64,000 nucleotides of DNA, taken from NCBI RefSeq assembly GCF_964204645.1, contig NC_134032.1, forward strand, positions 1,180,501 to 1,244,500. The letters run 5' to 3'. The DNA comes from Tubulanus polymorphus (lineage: Eukaryota > Nemertea > Palaeonemertea > Tubulaniformes > Tubulanidae). Positions 39,578 through 50,578 of the stretch are shown piece by piece. Under the pieces are notes generated by a model. The model was not told the DNA's origin and searched no databases. It was given only the letters and a program-made list of their open reading frames with translations. The position numbers were made by a program, and so were the translations under genes. How positions within the stretch are numbered: position 1 is the first letter of the stretch; each line of letters starts with the position of its first letter.

Positions 39578-40512
39578 TTCCGTTGTACCCAGTGACATTT
39601 AAACAACTTGTGTTCTTTGGTACCCAGTGATAATTAAACAACTTGTGTTCCGTGGTACCCAGTGATAATTAAACAACTTGTGTTCCGTGGTACCCAGTGA
39701 CATTTAAACAACTTTTGTTCTGTGGAACCCAGTGATAATTAAATAAAATGTTTTCTGTGGTACCAAGTGATTAAATGTAAAATAACATGTGTTCTGTGGT
39801 ACCCAGTGACAATCAAACAACTCGTGTTCCGTGGTACCCAGTGACAATTAAACAACTTGTGTTCTGTGGTACCCAGTGACAATTAAACAACTTGTGTTCC
39901 GTGGTACCCAGTGATAATTAAACAACTTGTATTCTGTGGTACCCAGTGACAATTAAACAACTTGTGTTCCGTGGTACCCAGTGATAATTAAACAACTTTT
40001 GTTCTGTGGAACCCAGTGATAATTAAATAAAATGTTTTCTGTGGTACCAAGTGATTAAATGTAAAATAACATGTGTTCTGTGGTACCCAGTGACAATCAA
40101 ACAACTTGTGTTCCGTGGTACCCAGTGACAATCAAACAACTCGTGTTCCGTGGTACCCAGTGACAATTAAACAACTTGTGTTCCGTGGTACCCAGTGATA
40201 ATTAAACAACTTGTGTTCTGTGGTACCCAGTGATAATTAAACAACTTGTGTTCCGTGGTACCCAGTGATAATTAAACAACTTGTGTTCCGTGGTACCCAG
40301 TGATAATTAAACAACTTGTATTCTGTGGTACCCAGTGACAATTAAACAACTTGTGTTCCGTGGTACCCAGTGACAATCAAACAACTCGTGTTCCGTGGTA
40401 CCCAGTGATAATTAAACAACTTGTGTTCTGTGGTACCCAGTGACAATCAAACAACTCATGTTCCGTGGTACCCAGTGACAATCAGACAACTTGTGTTCTG
40501 TGGTACCCAGTG
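39578..40512. repeat. 35-bp minisatellite
   Basis: About 26 copies of a 35-bp unit (ACCCAGTGATAATTAAACAA, CTTGTGTTCCGTGGT). A variant block (ACTTTTGTTC...AAATGTAAAATAAC) occurs at 39711 and again at 39995, a 284-bp higher-order duplication of eight units. A remnant of the array continues at 40841-40860 after the foldback element. Confidence 0.95.
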
Positions 40513-40517
40513 ATCGG

Positions 40518-40840
40518 AGGCGTTTTTACGAGCATTCGATTTTTGCGATCGATCGTAGGAACGCATTTACGAGCACCGATTTTTGCGATCGATTTCACGA
40601 TCGGTGTTTTTACGAACACTATTTTCCGATCGATTTTTGAAATCGACCAACTCGTTCGGCGAGCGATTTGGCGATTCGATTTCCAAGATGGCGGCACCGG
40701 GTAGTTCAAAACCATACATATTTATGTCATGTGATTAGCCAAATCCATCGTCATTTTTACGAACGTTCGATTCGATCGTACGATCGGAGCAAATCGTTCA
40801 CGAAATCGATCGCAAAAATCGGATGCTCGTAAAAACGCCT
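40518..40840. mobile_element. Foldback element (AGGCGTTTTTACGAGCAT)
   Basis: About 323 bp. The first about 40 bp, including AGGCGTTTTTACGAGCATTC and TTTTTGCGATCGAT, are complementary to the last about 40 bp. The core contains further GATCGATTT repeats. It interrupts the 35-bp array, whose sequence resumes on the other side, so it inserted after the array formed. Confidence 0.8.
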
Positions 40841-40896
40841 TAAATGTAAAATAACGTGGTCTACTGCGGCATGCGAGTAATAAGTCAGTTGACGTT

Positions 40897-41020
40897 GGGC
40901 GTATTCTTTTATCAGATCGGATAATCCGTTTGCCTCCAATCGTGCTCTTGGTCACGTGACTTTTTGGAGCCACCCGGAGATTTCGGACGGATACTTTGGA
41001 GGTCATAAAAGAGTACGCCC
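40897..41020. mobile_element. GGGCGTACTCTTTTAT MITE, copy 2
   Basis: It starts GGGCGTATTCTTTTATCAGA and ends ATAAAAGAGTACGCCC. It is nearly identical to 29705-29835, and the two copies lie outside the two arms of the inverted repeat around the receptor locus. Confidence 0.85.
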
Positions 41021-41533
41021 CTTGTTTGGTAAAAAAGAGACAACATTCTGAAGGTCGTCGCGCGAGTCGTGCTAAAAAAACAAAATTATTAAGCATATTT
41101 ATTACTATACTCGTCGTGATACGGTTTCGGTACCGATAATTACATTTCGTGGATGCTCTAAGACATTACCAAAATTTCCGATAGTCTCAAGATAAAAACT
41201 GCAGCTAGGGTGGTAATTTATTGCAGCAGGGTTTAAACTATTAGTATTAGACCGAGTACTGCCTCTACTAACAACTGTCTATTAGTCAATTAGACAGCAG
41301 GTCTTCTATCGAGCCGTAAGGGAGCAGAAACTAGAGGTGAGCTCGAGTTCAAATCAATCAATTTCTGCGTGGCTGAGTGTAGCTAAATCCCTGCCGACGG
41401 AGGATGGTTGTCACGAGCAGACACATTTCACATGCAAAAACACGGCCCACTGCCTGTGAACAAATTACTCAAGTCTTAATTGTCTTATATTTTATCTTAT
41501 TTTAGGTTGTTTTTATCACTGTGAAATAACAAC

Positions 41534-44500
41534 ATGATTAAAACTTATCAGGTTCAAATAGCTTTCATCCTTTTATCCCTTTGTACTGTATTTGTGAATA
41601 AGGTAAGATCCCTCCAGGATTCTAACCCTGTAATTTGAGACTACATCTATTAATTCAAACCCTTTGATTATTTTCAGTATGTTTTGACGATTCTCAAATT
41701 TACATACCCGACGATCTTCCAGGGGTAAGAGACGACAAGCGTTAGGCCTTGACCTCGTTATATCAGCACTGACTCGTACCACACTTCTTTATCGAAACAT
41801 TAGATTTATAATTTCTTAATTGTGCTACTTCGTCCAGAACTGTGGAATCAATTTGAACTATTCTCCATTTAACCCTTTCAGTGTTGACTAGTTAATACCC
41901 TATAGTGCTAGAGATAATTTGAAAATGTTTAAAAATTCCACCCTAGTGTGTTGAATAATGGGAATACCACTATAGTGCGTCTACACCGCGGTGCAGTGTA
42001 TCGTTAGTTACTAGTATTTTACTATGTTTGACAGGTGCTGCCATTTCTCAAGAGAGATAATTACTAATTACATCAATACGCTGCATTGCAGTGTACTAGC
42101 AAAGTCTTTAGGATTGTAAATTTCTAGGATAGGATTGTAAATTAGGATTGTAAAAAACTGATTTATACACCGCACTGCGGTGTAGGCGCACTGAAAGGGT
42201 TAAGTCCCCGCAGAAGGCGATTAGTGACTATATCCACTACATCGACCTGGTCTAATGGAGGTCCAGTTCCACAGTTGTGAGTTAGTTCATTTTCAATGAG
42301 TTAACTCATAGTCAAATCTTACGTAACTCAGAACTGTGGAACTGAGCCCCAGTATTCTAGACTCTAAATCTCCTGGGCCCGGTTTCATAGACCGAGTATC
42401 TAAGCTATCCCTAGGGATAAATCCTCAATCTGGGTAACAACCACCGTAGTAACAATGAGAAACCATGGTTATGACTGACGAATTTCGAAATGTTCCCAGG
42501 AACTATTTTTCTTCCACGTCTATGAAACCCAGCCCTGTTGACCAGACTAGAATTTACCAAATACTGTGTCCATTGAACCGAGCGAAAAAACTGAACATTT
42601 GAAATATATTAGACCAGATTAATTAACCGAATATTTGATAGAAACTAAATCTGGGTCGAGAACTGTAGTATTTTTAAGGTTGTTTCATTTACAGATGGCA
42701 GACTCTAGTCGGCGCCATTGTGTTGAGATTGCTGTGTTCGCACAAGAAAATCAAACTCAATTTTACGACAGTTCACAGGTAACGACAGTTTAGTATTTGC
42801 GCTCATCTCAACTCTCTACGATTCAGCATTTTGAAAACCTGTATTAATTATTGAATATATTTTCAGGAATGATTTGTTTCGATCATTTCCGTGTTTGATT
42901 TTGTTTGTAATAAGTATTTACTCCGGCTCAAAGGCCCTCTCCAAACTGGTAAGTCGCGTTTATGGCCATCGCAAAACAATGATCTGAGTAATGAGTAATG
43001 GATGATTTAATTTTCTGTTTTCAGCCGATTCCGATTTTCCTCGTTTTGCACAGTTTGACAAGTTTGATTACGATGATCGGTGAAGTCGCCATTCATCGGC
43101 GGGTAAGAGTAAAATACGGCTACAGCTGCAAGTCCGCAGCGTTCTCGTGCGATACACAATGGACAACGGGCCGGTTGCTCAAAAGTAGGTTAGAGCTAAC
43201 CAGTGGATAGTTGACGTGGTGACTATTAAAAGTTCATTGTTACTATAGTATTTATCAGGGGCTGCAGTTGCTCAAAAGTAGGTTAGAGTTAACCAGTGGA
43301 TAGTTGACGTGGTGACAATTAAAAGTTCATTGTTACTATAGTATTTATCAGGGGCTGTAGTTGCTCAAAAGTAGGTTAGAGTTAACCAGTGGATAGTTGA
43401 CATGGTGACAATTAAAAGTTCATTGTTACTATGGTATTTATTGTACAACGTTTGAGCAACATGACCCAACATTTTTATGGAATATCCTAAAAATAACACA
43501 CAATGAAGCTTGTGACGGATTGGACGAGTCATTCAATTGAATTTTGGGAGCCCAAGGTTGATGTATAGATTCAGTCTGAAGATTCAGGCCGATTAGCGAA
43601 TCAAATGATCGCACGATTCAGTATGTAATATTTCACCGAGTATATTCACTGATCGCTCATAACATCAAGCACGTTTGATTTGATTTTCAGACCGATCAAA
43701 ACCTGCCTAAATATTCCTGACAAAATGATGGAAAACTCAAAGAAATAGTCTGCGGTTAAAGATCAGCATCCGGCCTCCTCCTCTGTGGTTAACGCGTTGT
43801 TTCTCTGTATCTGCAGGTTGTATTTGGTATTAAGTATATATTAGTGATGTTATCTATGGCGTCTGCTGTAATGGCCGCCAGACAGGATATATTCCTGAAT
43901 CCGGTCGCGTACAAGTGGATGATCGTTCATATTTTATCGTCAGGTGAATTCATACTGATTTTTTACTCGATCACGAATCACTGGGTTTAACCCTTTCAGT
44001 GCGTCTACACCACAGTGCGGTGTATAAATCAGCGATGGATTTTGCTAGTACACCGCACCGCGGTGTATTGATGTAATCAGTAATTAGCTTTTATCTGTAT
44101 TGAAAGATGGCAGCACCTGTCAAACATAGTGAAATACTAGTAACTAACGATACACCGCACCGCGGTGTAGATGCGGTATTCCCGTTATTCAACACACTGG
44201 GGTGGAATTTTTAAATTATCTCCAGCACTATAGGGTATTAATTAGCCAGCACTGAAAGGGTTAAACTAAAGATTTTTGGTTTAATTATTATCCGTTACAT
44301 TATGTTTTCAGTGAAAACAACTATTTCAGCTTTAACTGTTTCATGAAACTGGTCCTAGGTCTCACAAGTTAAGAGCAGCGCAGGATCCAGACTATCGCGC
44401 ATGCAGCACGTGCGGTAGTCGCAGTTTTCAAATGCCAATGAAAAATTGTTGTTTCGGGAAAAAAGTAAATAAAAAGGCACACAATTTGTGAGCCATAAAA

Positions 44501-46080
44501 AATAATTCCCTTTCTGCCTTTCTGTACTAGGACTAAAGCAAAATGTGAATGAAAATAAATTGCCCAAAATCATAAAAGGCAACTGACGGCATTTTTTTTT
44601 TTACTCAAAGGGGCACTATTCTAAAAGAGACATTATTTTTGCTCTATAAATCTAATCGAAAAAGGGCAAATTTCGCCAAAAATCTAAAAAGGCACAAGCA
44701 AATTGAATGTTAAGGCAAATTTAGTGGCATGATACCAATAAATGGCACTCAAACTCAAACTCGCTCGCCGGGCATTAATACTGGCCCTTTTCAAAGTTGG
44801 TGCCCTTATTCACTGTGCTGTAGTCACTGGATGGCCCTGCAGTGTTAATACTGAACGCTCTCTCTTCTCATCCAATTATTTCAGGTGTTATGAACGTTTG
44901 GTCGTCGGTCTCTGAATCGAAAGTTTCGGCGATTGAGAATTTATTTATGAAATACGTTTTCAGGTGAGTAGTGTATCGGTATGTGTACCCCCCTGGGCCC
45001 AGTTTTTACGAAAAGGATTTAGACCCAAATCGATTTAAGATAAACTGAATTAATGAAGAAATTAAATCGATTTAAGAGTTTAACCTGTTTGTGAAACTGG
45101 TCCCTGGGCCTAGTTTCACAAAAAGGTTTAACTCTTAAATCGATTTAATTTCTTCATTAATTCAGTTTATCTTGAATCGATTTAGGCTTTAATCCTGTTT
45201 GTGAAACTGGTCCCTGGTCCGCGATGTTACACTATTATTAAACGGTTTCTGTTTTTGTTTTACAGTGTTGTGATACTTGCTCCTTCCAGTGTGTTTCTAG
45301 GTAAGTATTCTGCCACCCCCGCTGGTCTCTAGTTGCGCCCCCTGGTGGCTTAACATAGCACACCCGGGTGATTCCACGTAGCCTCCACTGTGTACACAGC
45401 AGATCCAGGATTTCGGGAGGAAAAATTGGTACATTTCACTGTTTATCGCGTGATTGATAATCAAAATTAAATCCATTTCAAAAGCGCATCGCTCCTCAAC
45501 TCTACAGAGAAACATTAAAGCTGCTTTAGCGAATGTACCCTAATGTCTATTTCAACTTGACTTGAGAGCATTCCTGGTGGCCTAATTCAGTCAGTTTTCA
45601 TGGTACAAAAGTCTTATTAGGACCAGAAAGGACTGGCAGTCGACCTAAAACATCATTTTTTAATCCATTTGAAACTGTATTGAAGGATATCCAAATATCC
45701 TTCATTGAAAGGGGTTCATGAGAGAAAATTGACTCCATGATTTGAAAGTTTAACAATATGTTTCCATGCCTACGTACCGAACTTCAGTCGGTAGGCATGG
45801 AAACATATTGTTAAACTTTCAAATCATGGAGTCAAATTTCTTTTTTCAACCCCTTTCAATGAAAGCGTTTTGGAATCCCTCGATACAGTTTGAATTGGAT
45901 TAAAAAACAATTATTCAGGTCGACTGCCAATGCTTTCTGGTCCTAATAAGACTTTTATCAGGTACCGGTATATACAGTCAAAAATGAGCGAGCCACCTGA
46001 TATACTCTCAAGACATTAGATGAACCACACACAACATACACTGGCAACATGAACCCTGAATCAACCCGTAACATGATAAT

Positions 46081-46132
<52 letters not shown>

Positions 46133-48868
46133 CTTTATTTCAGGGAAAATTTTACAATTAGTTATATTTGCTAAGGTCAAAAATTGACATAATAATAGCA
46201 AAGTTATAAATATTTAATATTGAAAAGACCGCTATGTAGAAAAAATACTATTACAATTATTAAGAACAAAACAATAAGAATAATAATAATAATAATGATA
46301 ATAAAAATAATGATAATAATAGCCCGTAGCATGATTGTTCTCTCTCTCTTGTCTCTTAGGTGATGCGCTTGCTGCTCGTAATTTCGAGTATTTATATTTC
46401 TACAAATTCTACGTCGGATGCGTTTTCAGGTAAAGACATTTCATACTTCGCTGCGATGACATCGTAGGGGGATTTCAATTCAGTTACGACATCATAAAGA
46501 CGATCGTGATATTTTTCAGCGGCGTTTATGGCGTGTTTCTAAATTTGTGTACGATTCGACTGAAAGCTCGCGAAAATACGAACTTCATTTCTAATGAGGA
46601 ATTCATGGAATCGATCGCGAAGGTTCGTATTAAGGCTGAAATAATCGATACCTTGTTTTCTTCGCTCTGCTGAGCTTAAATGTTGACCCGGCCGGCCGCC
46701 TATCTACCCTATACATTACTTTTTTTTAAATCGTGATCAATTTCACCATAACAGACCCGGCCGCTATAGAAATGAACTGTTTACAAATTTTATCATATTT
46801 TACAAAAATGACCCGGCCGCTGCGGAGAAACTAGGTATCATTTTTGTTTAGCCTAAACTTCCTTGAATACCGATTCAGGACATACACCATCAGCCTGAAT
46901 CCAGTCGATTCAACGTTTTAATATTATCAGCTTCAATTAGTTCATTTTGAAAAAGAGCCTAGAATGGAATTCTCAGCGCAAAAACTATCGAATTGTCGAT
47001 GTTACAATTATTTTAATTTCTTTCAGATTTTTACCGCATTTCTATCAATATTTGTATTTGGAAACACATTTCCAGCAACCGGAATTTTCTGGTGAGTTTA
47101 TGATAATAATAATTATTTATATATTCAGCCTAAAATCCATCAGTTGCCTATGATCTGAGTTGATCTTGATCACTGATCTGTGTTGATCTTGATCACTGAT
47201 CTGAGTTGCATACCATGGTTCCCACAGAACAGGGAAATTGGAAAAAACTTGGGAAATTTTGAAATGATAATTCCCAACTGGGAATTATTTCAAAATTCTC
47301 AAGTTTATACACCCAAGAAATATTTGGGAATTTGAAAAAATTTTCCTCAAATCAAGGAAATATTTGGGAAATTCATTTTCGGGAACTTTCTTCAGCTATT
47401 TCCTTTGAAAATCAACATCAACCAGTCACCACTGAAATGTTGATTGTAGCACGATGATATGTGTTCATTTGCATTTGGGAAAATTGGAAAATCACCCATG
47501 AAATACTTGGGAATTTTGAATTCATATAACTGTGGGAGCCATGTGCATACAATCTGTTAAACCGGGTCTAAGTTGATCTTAGTCAGTAACCTGACTGTGG
47601 TTTAGTTTCACGATGGGATATTTTCACAAACCACTGAGTTGGTGTTGAAAGAAACCACTGAGTTGGTATAAGCCCATCCGATTATAAAAAGCTTACCACC
47701 AACGATTAGGTTACTAACTAAGTTGATCTGGACCACTGATCTGTTGATCCGGGTCTAAGTTGATCTGGACCACTGATCTGTTGATCCGGGTCTAAGTTGA
47801 TCTGGACCACTGATCTGTTGATCCGCGTCTAAGTTGATCTGGACCACTGATCTGTTGATCCGGGTCTAAGTTGATCTGGACCACTGATCTGTTGATCCGG
47901 GTCTAAGTTGATCTGGACCACTGATCTGTTGATCCGGGTCTAAGTTGATCTGGACCACTGATCTGTTGATCCGCGTCTAAGTTGATCTGGACCACTGATC
48001 TGTTGATCCGGGTCTAAGTTGATCTGGACCACTGATCTGTTGATCCGGGTCTAAGTTGATCTGGACCACTGATCTGTTGATCCGGGTCTAAGTTGATCTG
48101 GACCACTGATCTGTTGATCCGGGTCTAAGTTGATCTGGACCACTGATCTGTTGATCCGCGTCTAAGTTGATCTGGACCACTGATCTGTTGATCCGGGTCT
48201 AAGTTGATCTGGACCACTGATCTGTTGATCCGGGTCTAAGTTGATCTGGACCACTGATCTGTTGATCCGGGTCTAAGTTGATCTGGACCACTGATCTGTT
48301 GATCCGGGTCTAAGTTGATCTGGACCACTGATCTGTTGATCCGGGTCTAAGTTGATCTGGACCACTGATCTGTTGATCCGCGTCTAAGTTGATCTGGACC
48401 ACTGATCTGTTGATCCGGGTCTAAGTTGATCTGGACCACTGATCTGTTGATCCGGGTCTAAGTTGATCTGGACCACTGATCTGTTGATCCGGGTCTAAGT
48501 TGATCTGGACCACTGATCTGTTGATCCGCGTCTAAGTTGATCTGGACCACTGATCTGTTGATCCGGGTCTAAGTTGATCTGGACCACTGATCTGTTGATC
48601 CGCGTCTAACCCGTTCCCTCTTGGGTCTGACTTACGTTTAATCGCTGAAATACATTATTTCAGGATGGTTGTTAATTTCGGCGCTGTTACGTTCCTGTCG
48701 TATATCTCGTGGTCGCAACACCGTACAATCATCACTACGGCAACGATGAGTCCTCCGCATCTACTGCACTCGTCGCCCCGGCAACAGTCTCCACCTCCTC
48801 CCTCTCCCCCGCAGCAGCAGCAGGTTACTATCGACAACCATTCCAATACTCTTAACGCTTCCTCTTGA
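41534..48868 (+). CDS. TMEM241: TMEM241 orthologue (nucleotide-sugar-transporter-like, Vrg4-type)
   Basis: Twelve exons assembled by frame and splice phase: 41534-41602, 41678-41724, 42695-42778, 42867-42948, 43025-43102, 43817-43943, 44885-44963, 45266-45300, 46360-46429, 46520-46622, 47027-47091, 48664-48868, totalling 347 codons. All introns are GT-AG with matching phases. Diagnostic blocks are NKYVLTILKFTYP, FQGWQTLVGA, SGSKALSKLPIPIFLVLH and FEYLYFYKFYVGCVFSG, which align with vertebrate TMEM241. The protein is a multi-pass membrane protein of the drug/metabolite-transporter fold related to yeast GDP-mannose transporter Vrg4, expected in the Golgi; substrate is not shown by the sequence. 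A Pro/Gln-rich tail of about 40 residues follows the last helix and is longer than in vertebrates. The introns carry many MITEs and minisatellites. The start is the only ATG with the right phase upstream of NKYVLT. Confidence 0.87.
41873..42199. mobile_element. piggyBac-like MITE 1 (TTAA target)
   Basis: TTAA duplications at 41869-41872 and 42200-42203 flank termini CCCTTTCAGTG and its inverted copy CACTGAAAGGG. The interior holds CACCGCGGTG and CACCGCACTGCGGTG palindromes. CCC...GGG ends plus a TTAA target fit the piggyBac superfamily. It lies in TMEM241 intron 2. Confidence 0.88.
42261..42350. mobile_element. CCAGTTCCACAG palindromic MITE
   Basis: GTCCAGTTCCACAGTTGTGAG pairs with CTCAGAACTGTGGAACTGAG. 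It is shortened in the middle relative to other copies. It lies in TMEM241 intron 2. Confidence 0.8.
42375..42535. mobile_element. GGGCCCGGTTTCATAGAC MITE
   Basis: 161 bp with termini GGGCCCGGTTTCATAGAC and GTCTATGAAACCCAGCCC as inverted repeats. The interior is non-coding. It is a single copy in this window, in TMEM241 intron 2. Confidence 0.75.
43164..43441. repeat. 93-bp minisatellite, locus 3 (inverted)
   Basis: Three copies of the unit found at 1165 and 3480, in reverse orientation (AGAGTTAACCAGTGGATAGTTGACG), in TMEM241 intron 5, 40 kb from the other arrays. Confidence 0.9.
43991..44260. mobile_element. piggyBac-like MITE 2 (TTAA target)
   Basis: 270 bp between TTAA at 43987-43990 and TTAA at 44261-44264. 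Termini are CCCTTTCAGTGCG and CAGCACTGAAAGGG. It has the same interior palindromes as 41873-42199 in opposite orientation. It lies in TMEM241 intron 6. Confidence 0.9.
44995..45216. repeat. Double hairpin element (AGTTTCAC...GTGAAACTGG)
   Basis: Two adjacent units: 44995-45107 and 45108-45216. Each pairs TAAATCGATTTAA-type arms and ends GTGAAACTGGTCCCTGG; the second begins GGGCCTAGTTTCACAAA. The units are inverted relative to each other over their AATCGATTTAATTTCTTCATT portion. They occupy TMEM241 intron 7. Confidence 0.75.
45602..45965. repeat. ~364-bp near-perfect hairpin
   Basis: The left arm (from GGTACAAAAGTCTTATTAGG) pairs with the right arm (to CCTAATAAGACTTTTATCAG GTACC), meeting around a short loop near 45776-45790. 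The innermost 45 bp or so (CATGGAAACATATTGTTAAA and its complement) are nearly perfect. It lies in TMEM241 intron 8. A partly similar hairpin lies at 51113-51290. Confidence 0.85.
46087..46131. repeat. (AT)n microsatellite
   Basis: About 22 AT units in TMEM241 intron 8, followed by ATAATAATAATGATAAT simple sequence near 46278-46322. Confidence 0.95.
46632..46854. mobile_element. GATACCTTGTTTC MITE, copy 2
   Basis: Same family as 19583-19802. It sits in TMEM241 intron 10, immediately upstream of the segment that was duplicated together with exon 11 to 51681-52089. Confidence 0.85.
47581..47718. mobile_element. AGTYAGTWACCT MITE, copy in TMEM241 intron 11
   Basis: The ends AGTCAGTAACCTGACTG and GATTAGGTTACTAACT form inverted repeats. 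The body shares GGTTTAGTTTCACGATGGGA, the CAAACCACTGAGTTGG repeat and CCGATTATAAAAAGCTTACC with the copies at 25533 and 53062. Confidence 0.8.
47719..48608. repeat. 37-bp minisatellite in the last TMEM241 intron
   Basis: About 24 nearly identical 37-bp units (TCTAAGTTGATCTGGACCAC, TGATCTGTTGATCCGGG). A G-to-C variant (CCGCG) marks units at 47823, 47971, 48156, 48378, 48526 and 48600, spaced by exact multiples of 37 (148, 185, 222, 148, 74). Confidence 0.95.
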
Positions 48869-49009
48869 ATTCAAATCTCTTTTTATCGATTTAAGTTAAT
48901 TTATTTTATTTTGTAAAAACTGATGATAAATAATGCATTTATTCGATGTCCGTCTGTGAAAATATCGAGTTGAATTTATTGAAAATCAGGGAACTCTTTT
49001 ATTCTTCTT

Positions 49010-49330
49010 GAAGTTAGGGAATCAAATTTTTGGCGTCTCGTTGTTCTTGCTGGTGATGAGTGGCACATGGAACCTCTTGATAAGAAACAGCCCTCACTGA
49101 GGATATCTTAGAATTTAATCAGGGAATTTACCATTTTTGGTGTCTTGTTGTTCTTGCTGGTGACGAGTGACACAAGGAACCTCTTGATATGATAAGAAAC
49201 AGCCCTCACTGAGGATATCTGATAATATAATCAGCAAATTTGAATTTTCGACATCTTGTTGCTGGTAATGAGTGGCACTAAGAACCTCTTGATGATACCG
49301 CCCTCACTGAGGATATCTTATGGTTTATTC
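49010..49330. repeat. ~115-bp tandem repeat, three copies
   Basis: The landmarks TGGTGATGAGTGGCAC, GGAACCTCTTGATA and CCCTCACTGAGGATATCTTA recur three times. It lies just past the TMEM241 stop, in the convergent intergenic space with MTHFSD. Confidence 0.85.
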
Positions 49331-49866
49331 AAAAAGAATTTGATATGGTCAAGGGTCTGGGAAAAATCAAGAGTATTTCAGATTCCCAGATTTGTAAGAA
49401 CCTTGGTTATTTAACGGCCAGCCAGCCAGCGTTATTTACAATTCATCTGATATGCCTTGTATCAGGGGGGTGCACCCCTCCCTGAATCAGACCCTAGATC
49501 GGCCCCCGAGTACACTAGCGATCCTGGTGGATTTTCGCTCGCTACTGTAGCCTCCCCTCATTTGACTGTGACTGACCGCGATTCCAGTATTGCATCAATG
49601 AATCCTCTAAGGCAAATGTTAAGTTTTTATGTCGGTTATTTTAGAATTTTATTTCATTTTCTGTAAAATACAAGTTAAAGAGTTTCTAATTCAGGAGTTT
49701 CTATTTGACTAGATATTGTATTTACTATATACATGTATTACGATTCCTGTATTCCTGCAGCTCCATTTGTTCAATCCGTGTCACGAATCTTCCTTCTGAA
49801 AAATTTAGACCATTTTAGTCACAGATTGATCCAAGCAGTTTATAATTGGTTTCTACTGATTCTTCA
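49331..49866. other. Convergent intergenic stretch between TMEM241 and MTHFSD
   Basis: No exon is recognised on either strand. The missing terminal exon of MTHFSD would be expected between about 48870 and 50578 on the minus strand, but no RRM-like coding segment could be found. Confidence 0.4.
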
Positions 49867-50122
49867 GGGTCCGATCTAAGGAACGAAAGCCAAATGCCCG
49901 GGGTTGAAGCATATCTGAAACTTCGCTTGCCCCCTCCAAAATCTACCTGCCCTACACAGGCAGTCCGATTGGTGGCGCTATCATCCGTTGTATCGAGCGG
50001 GAAAAAAAGCTTTGTGACATAAAATTGCACTAGCCCGGCGGACAACTGATAAATGATAACCTACTCGCCCTGATGAGAATATACTTGTCCCGGGCATTTG
50101 GACGAGTGCTTAGATCGGACCC
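49867..50122. mobile_element. GGGTCCGATCTAAG MITE
   Basis: 256 bp with ends GGGTCCGATCTAAG and CTTAGATCGGACCC as inverted repeats and subterminal CCAAATGCCCGGGG / CCCGGGCATTTGG. An open frame of 76 codons inside it is not credible. Confidence 0.8.
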
Positions 50123-50332
50123 CGATTCTTGAATTCTCTTCAGATGCATTCGTTTTGATCGGAATACACTCTACCTATTACTGAGAGCACCCGATATAAA
50201 CGGCCGGTTGAGAGTTCGTAATCTGTAAATTGCTATTACTAAACCAGAATACATAACCAGACACTGAACGCCCTCGTGAAGTCTGCTCAGGAACTGGTCG
50301 GTCTGGTATCACAGCCCCCACATAATGTATAA

Positions 50333-50450
50333 GGGATTATTCATTTATTACGTACGCATAAAATTTGAAATTTTCCAACCCCCCCTCCCCTTCTGCACGC
50401 AAAATCAGCCCCCCTCCCCTAATGCGTACGTAATAAATGAATGACCCCTA
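50333..50450. mobile_element. CATTCATTTATTACGTACGCA MITE, copy 1
   Basis: The ends ATTCATTTATTACGTACGCA and TGCGTACGTAATAAATGAAT are inverted repeats. The interior is C-rich on the plus strand. A longer copy is at 53789-53957. It lies about 130 bp beyond the MTHFSD exon ending at 50579. Confidence 0.85.
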
Positions 50451-50578
50451 AGGGATCTCTGCCAGAAAATATTTTGAAATCTTATAGACTCCAGATGCAT
50501 TTTGTGGCACAAAAATTTTAATTTTCCACACACCAAAGAATCAGGGGATCTCGCAATCCAGATCATCTGTAGGCCTAC

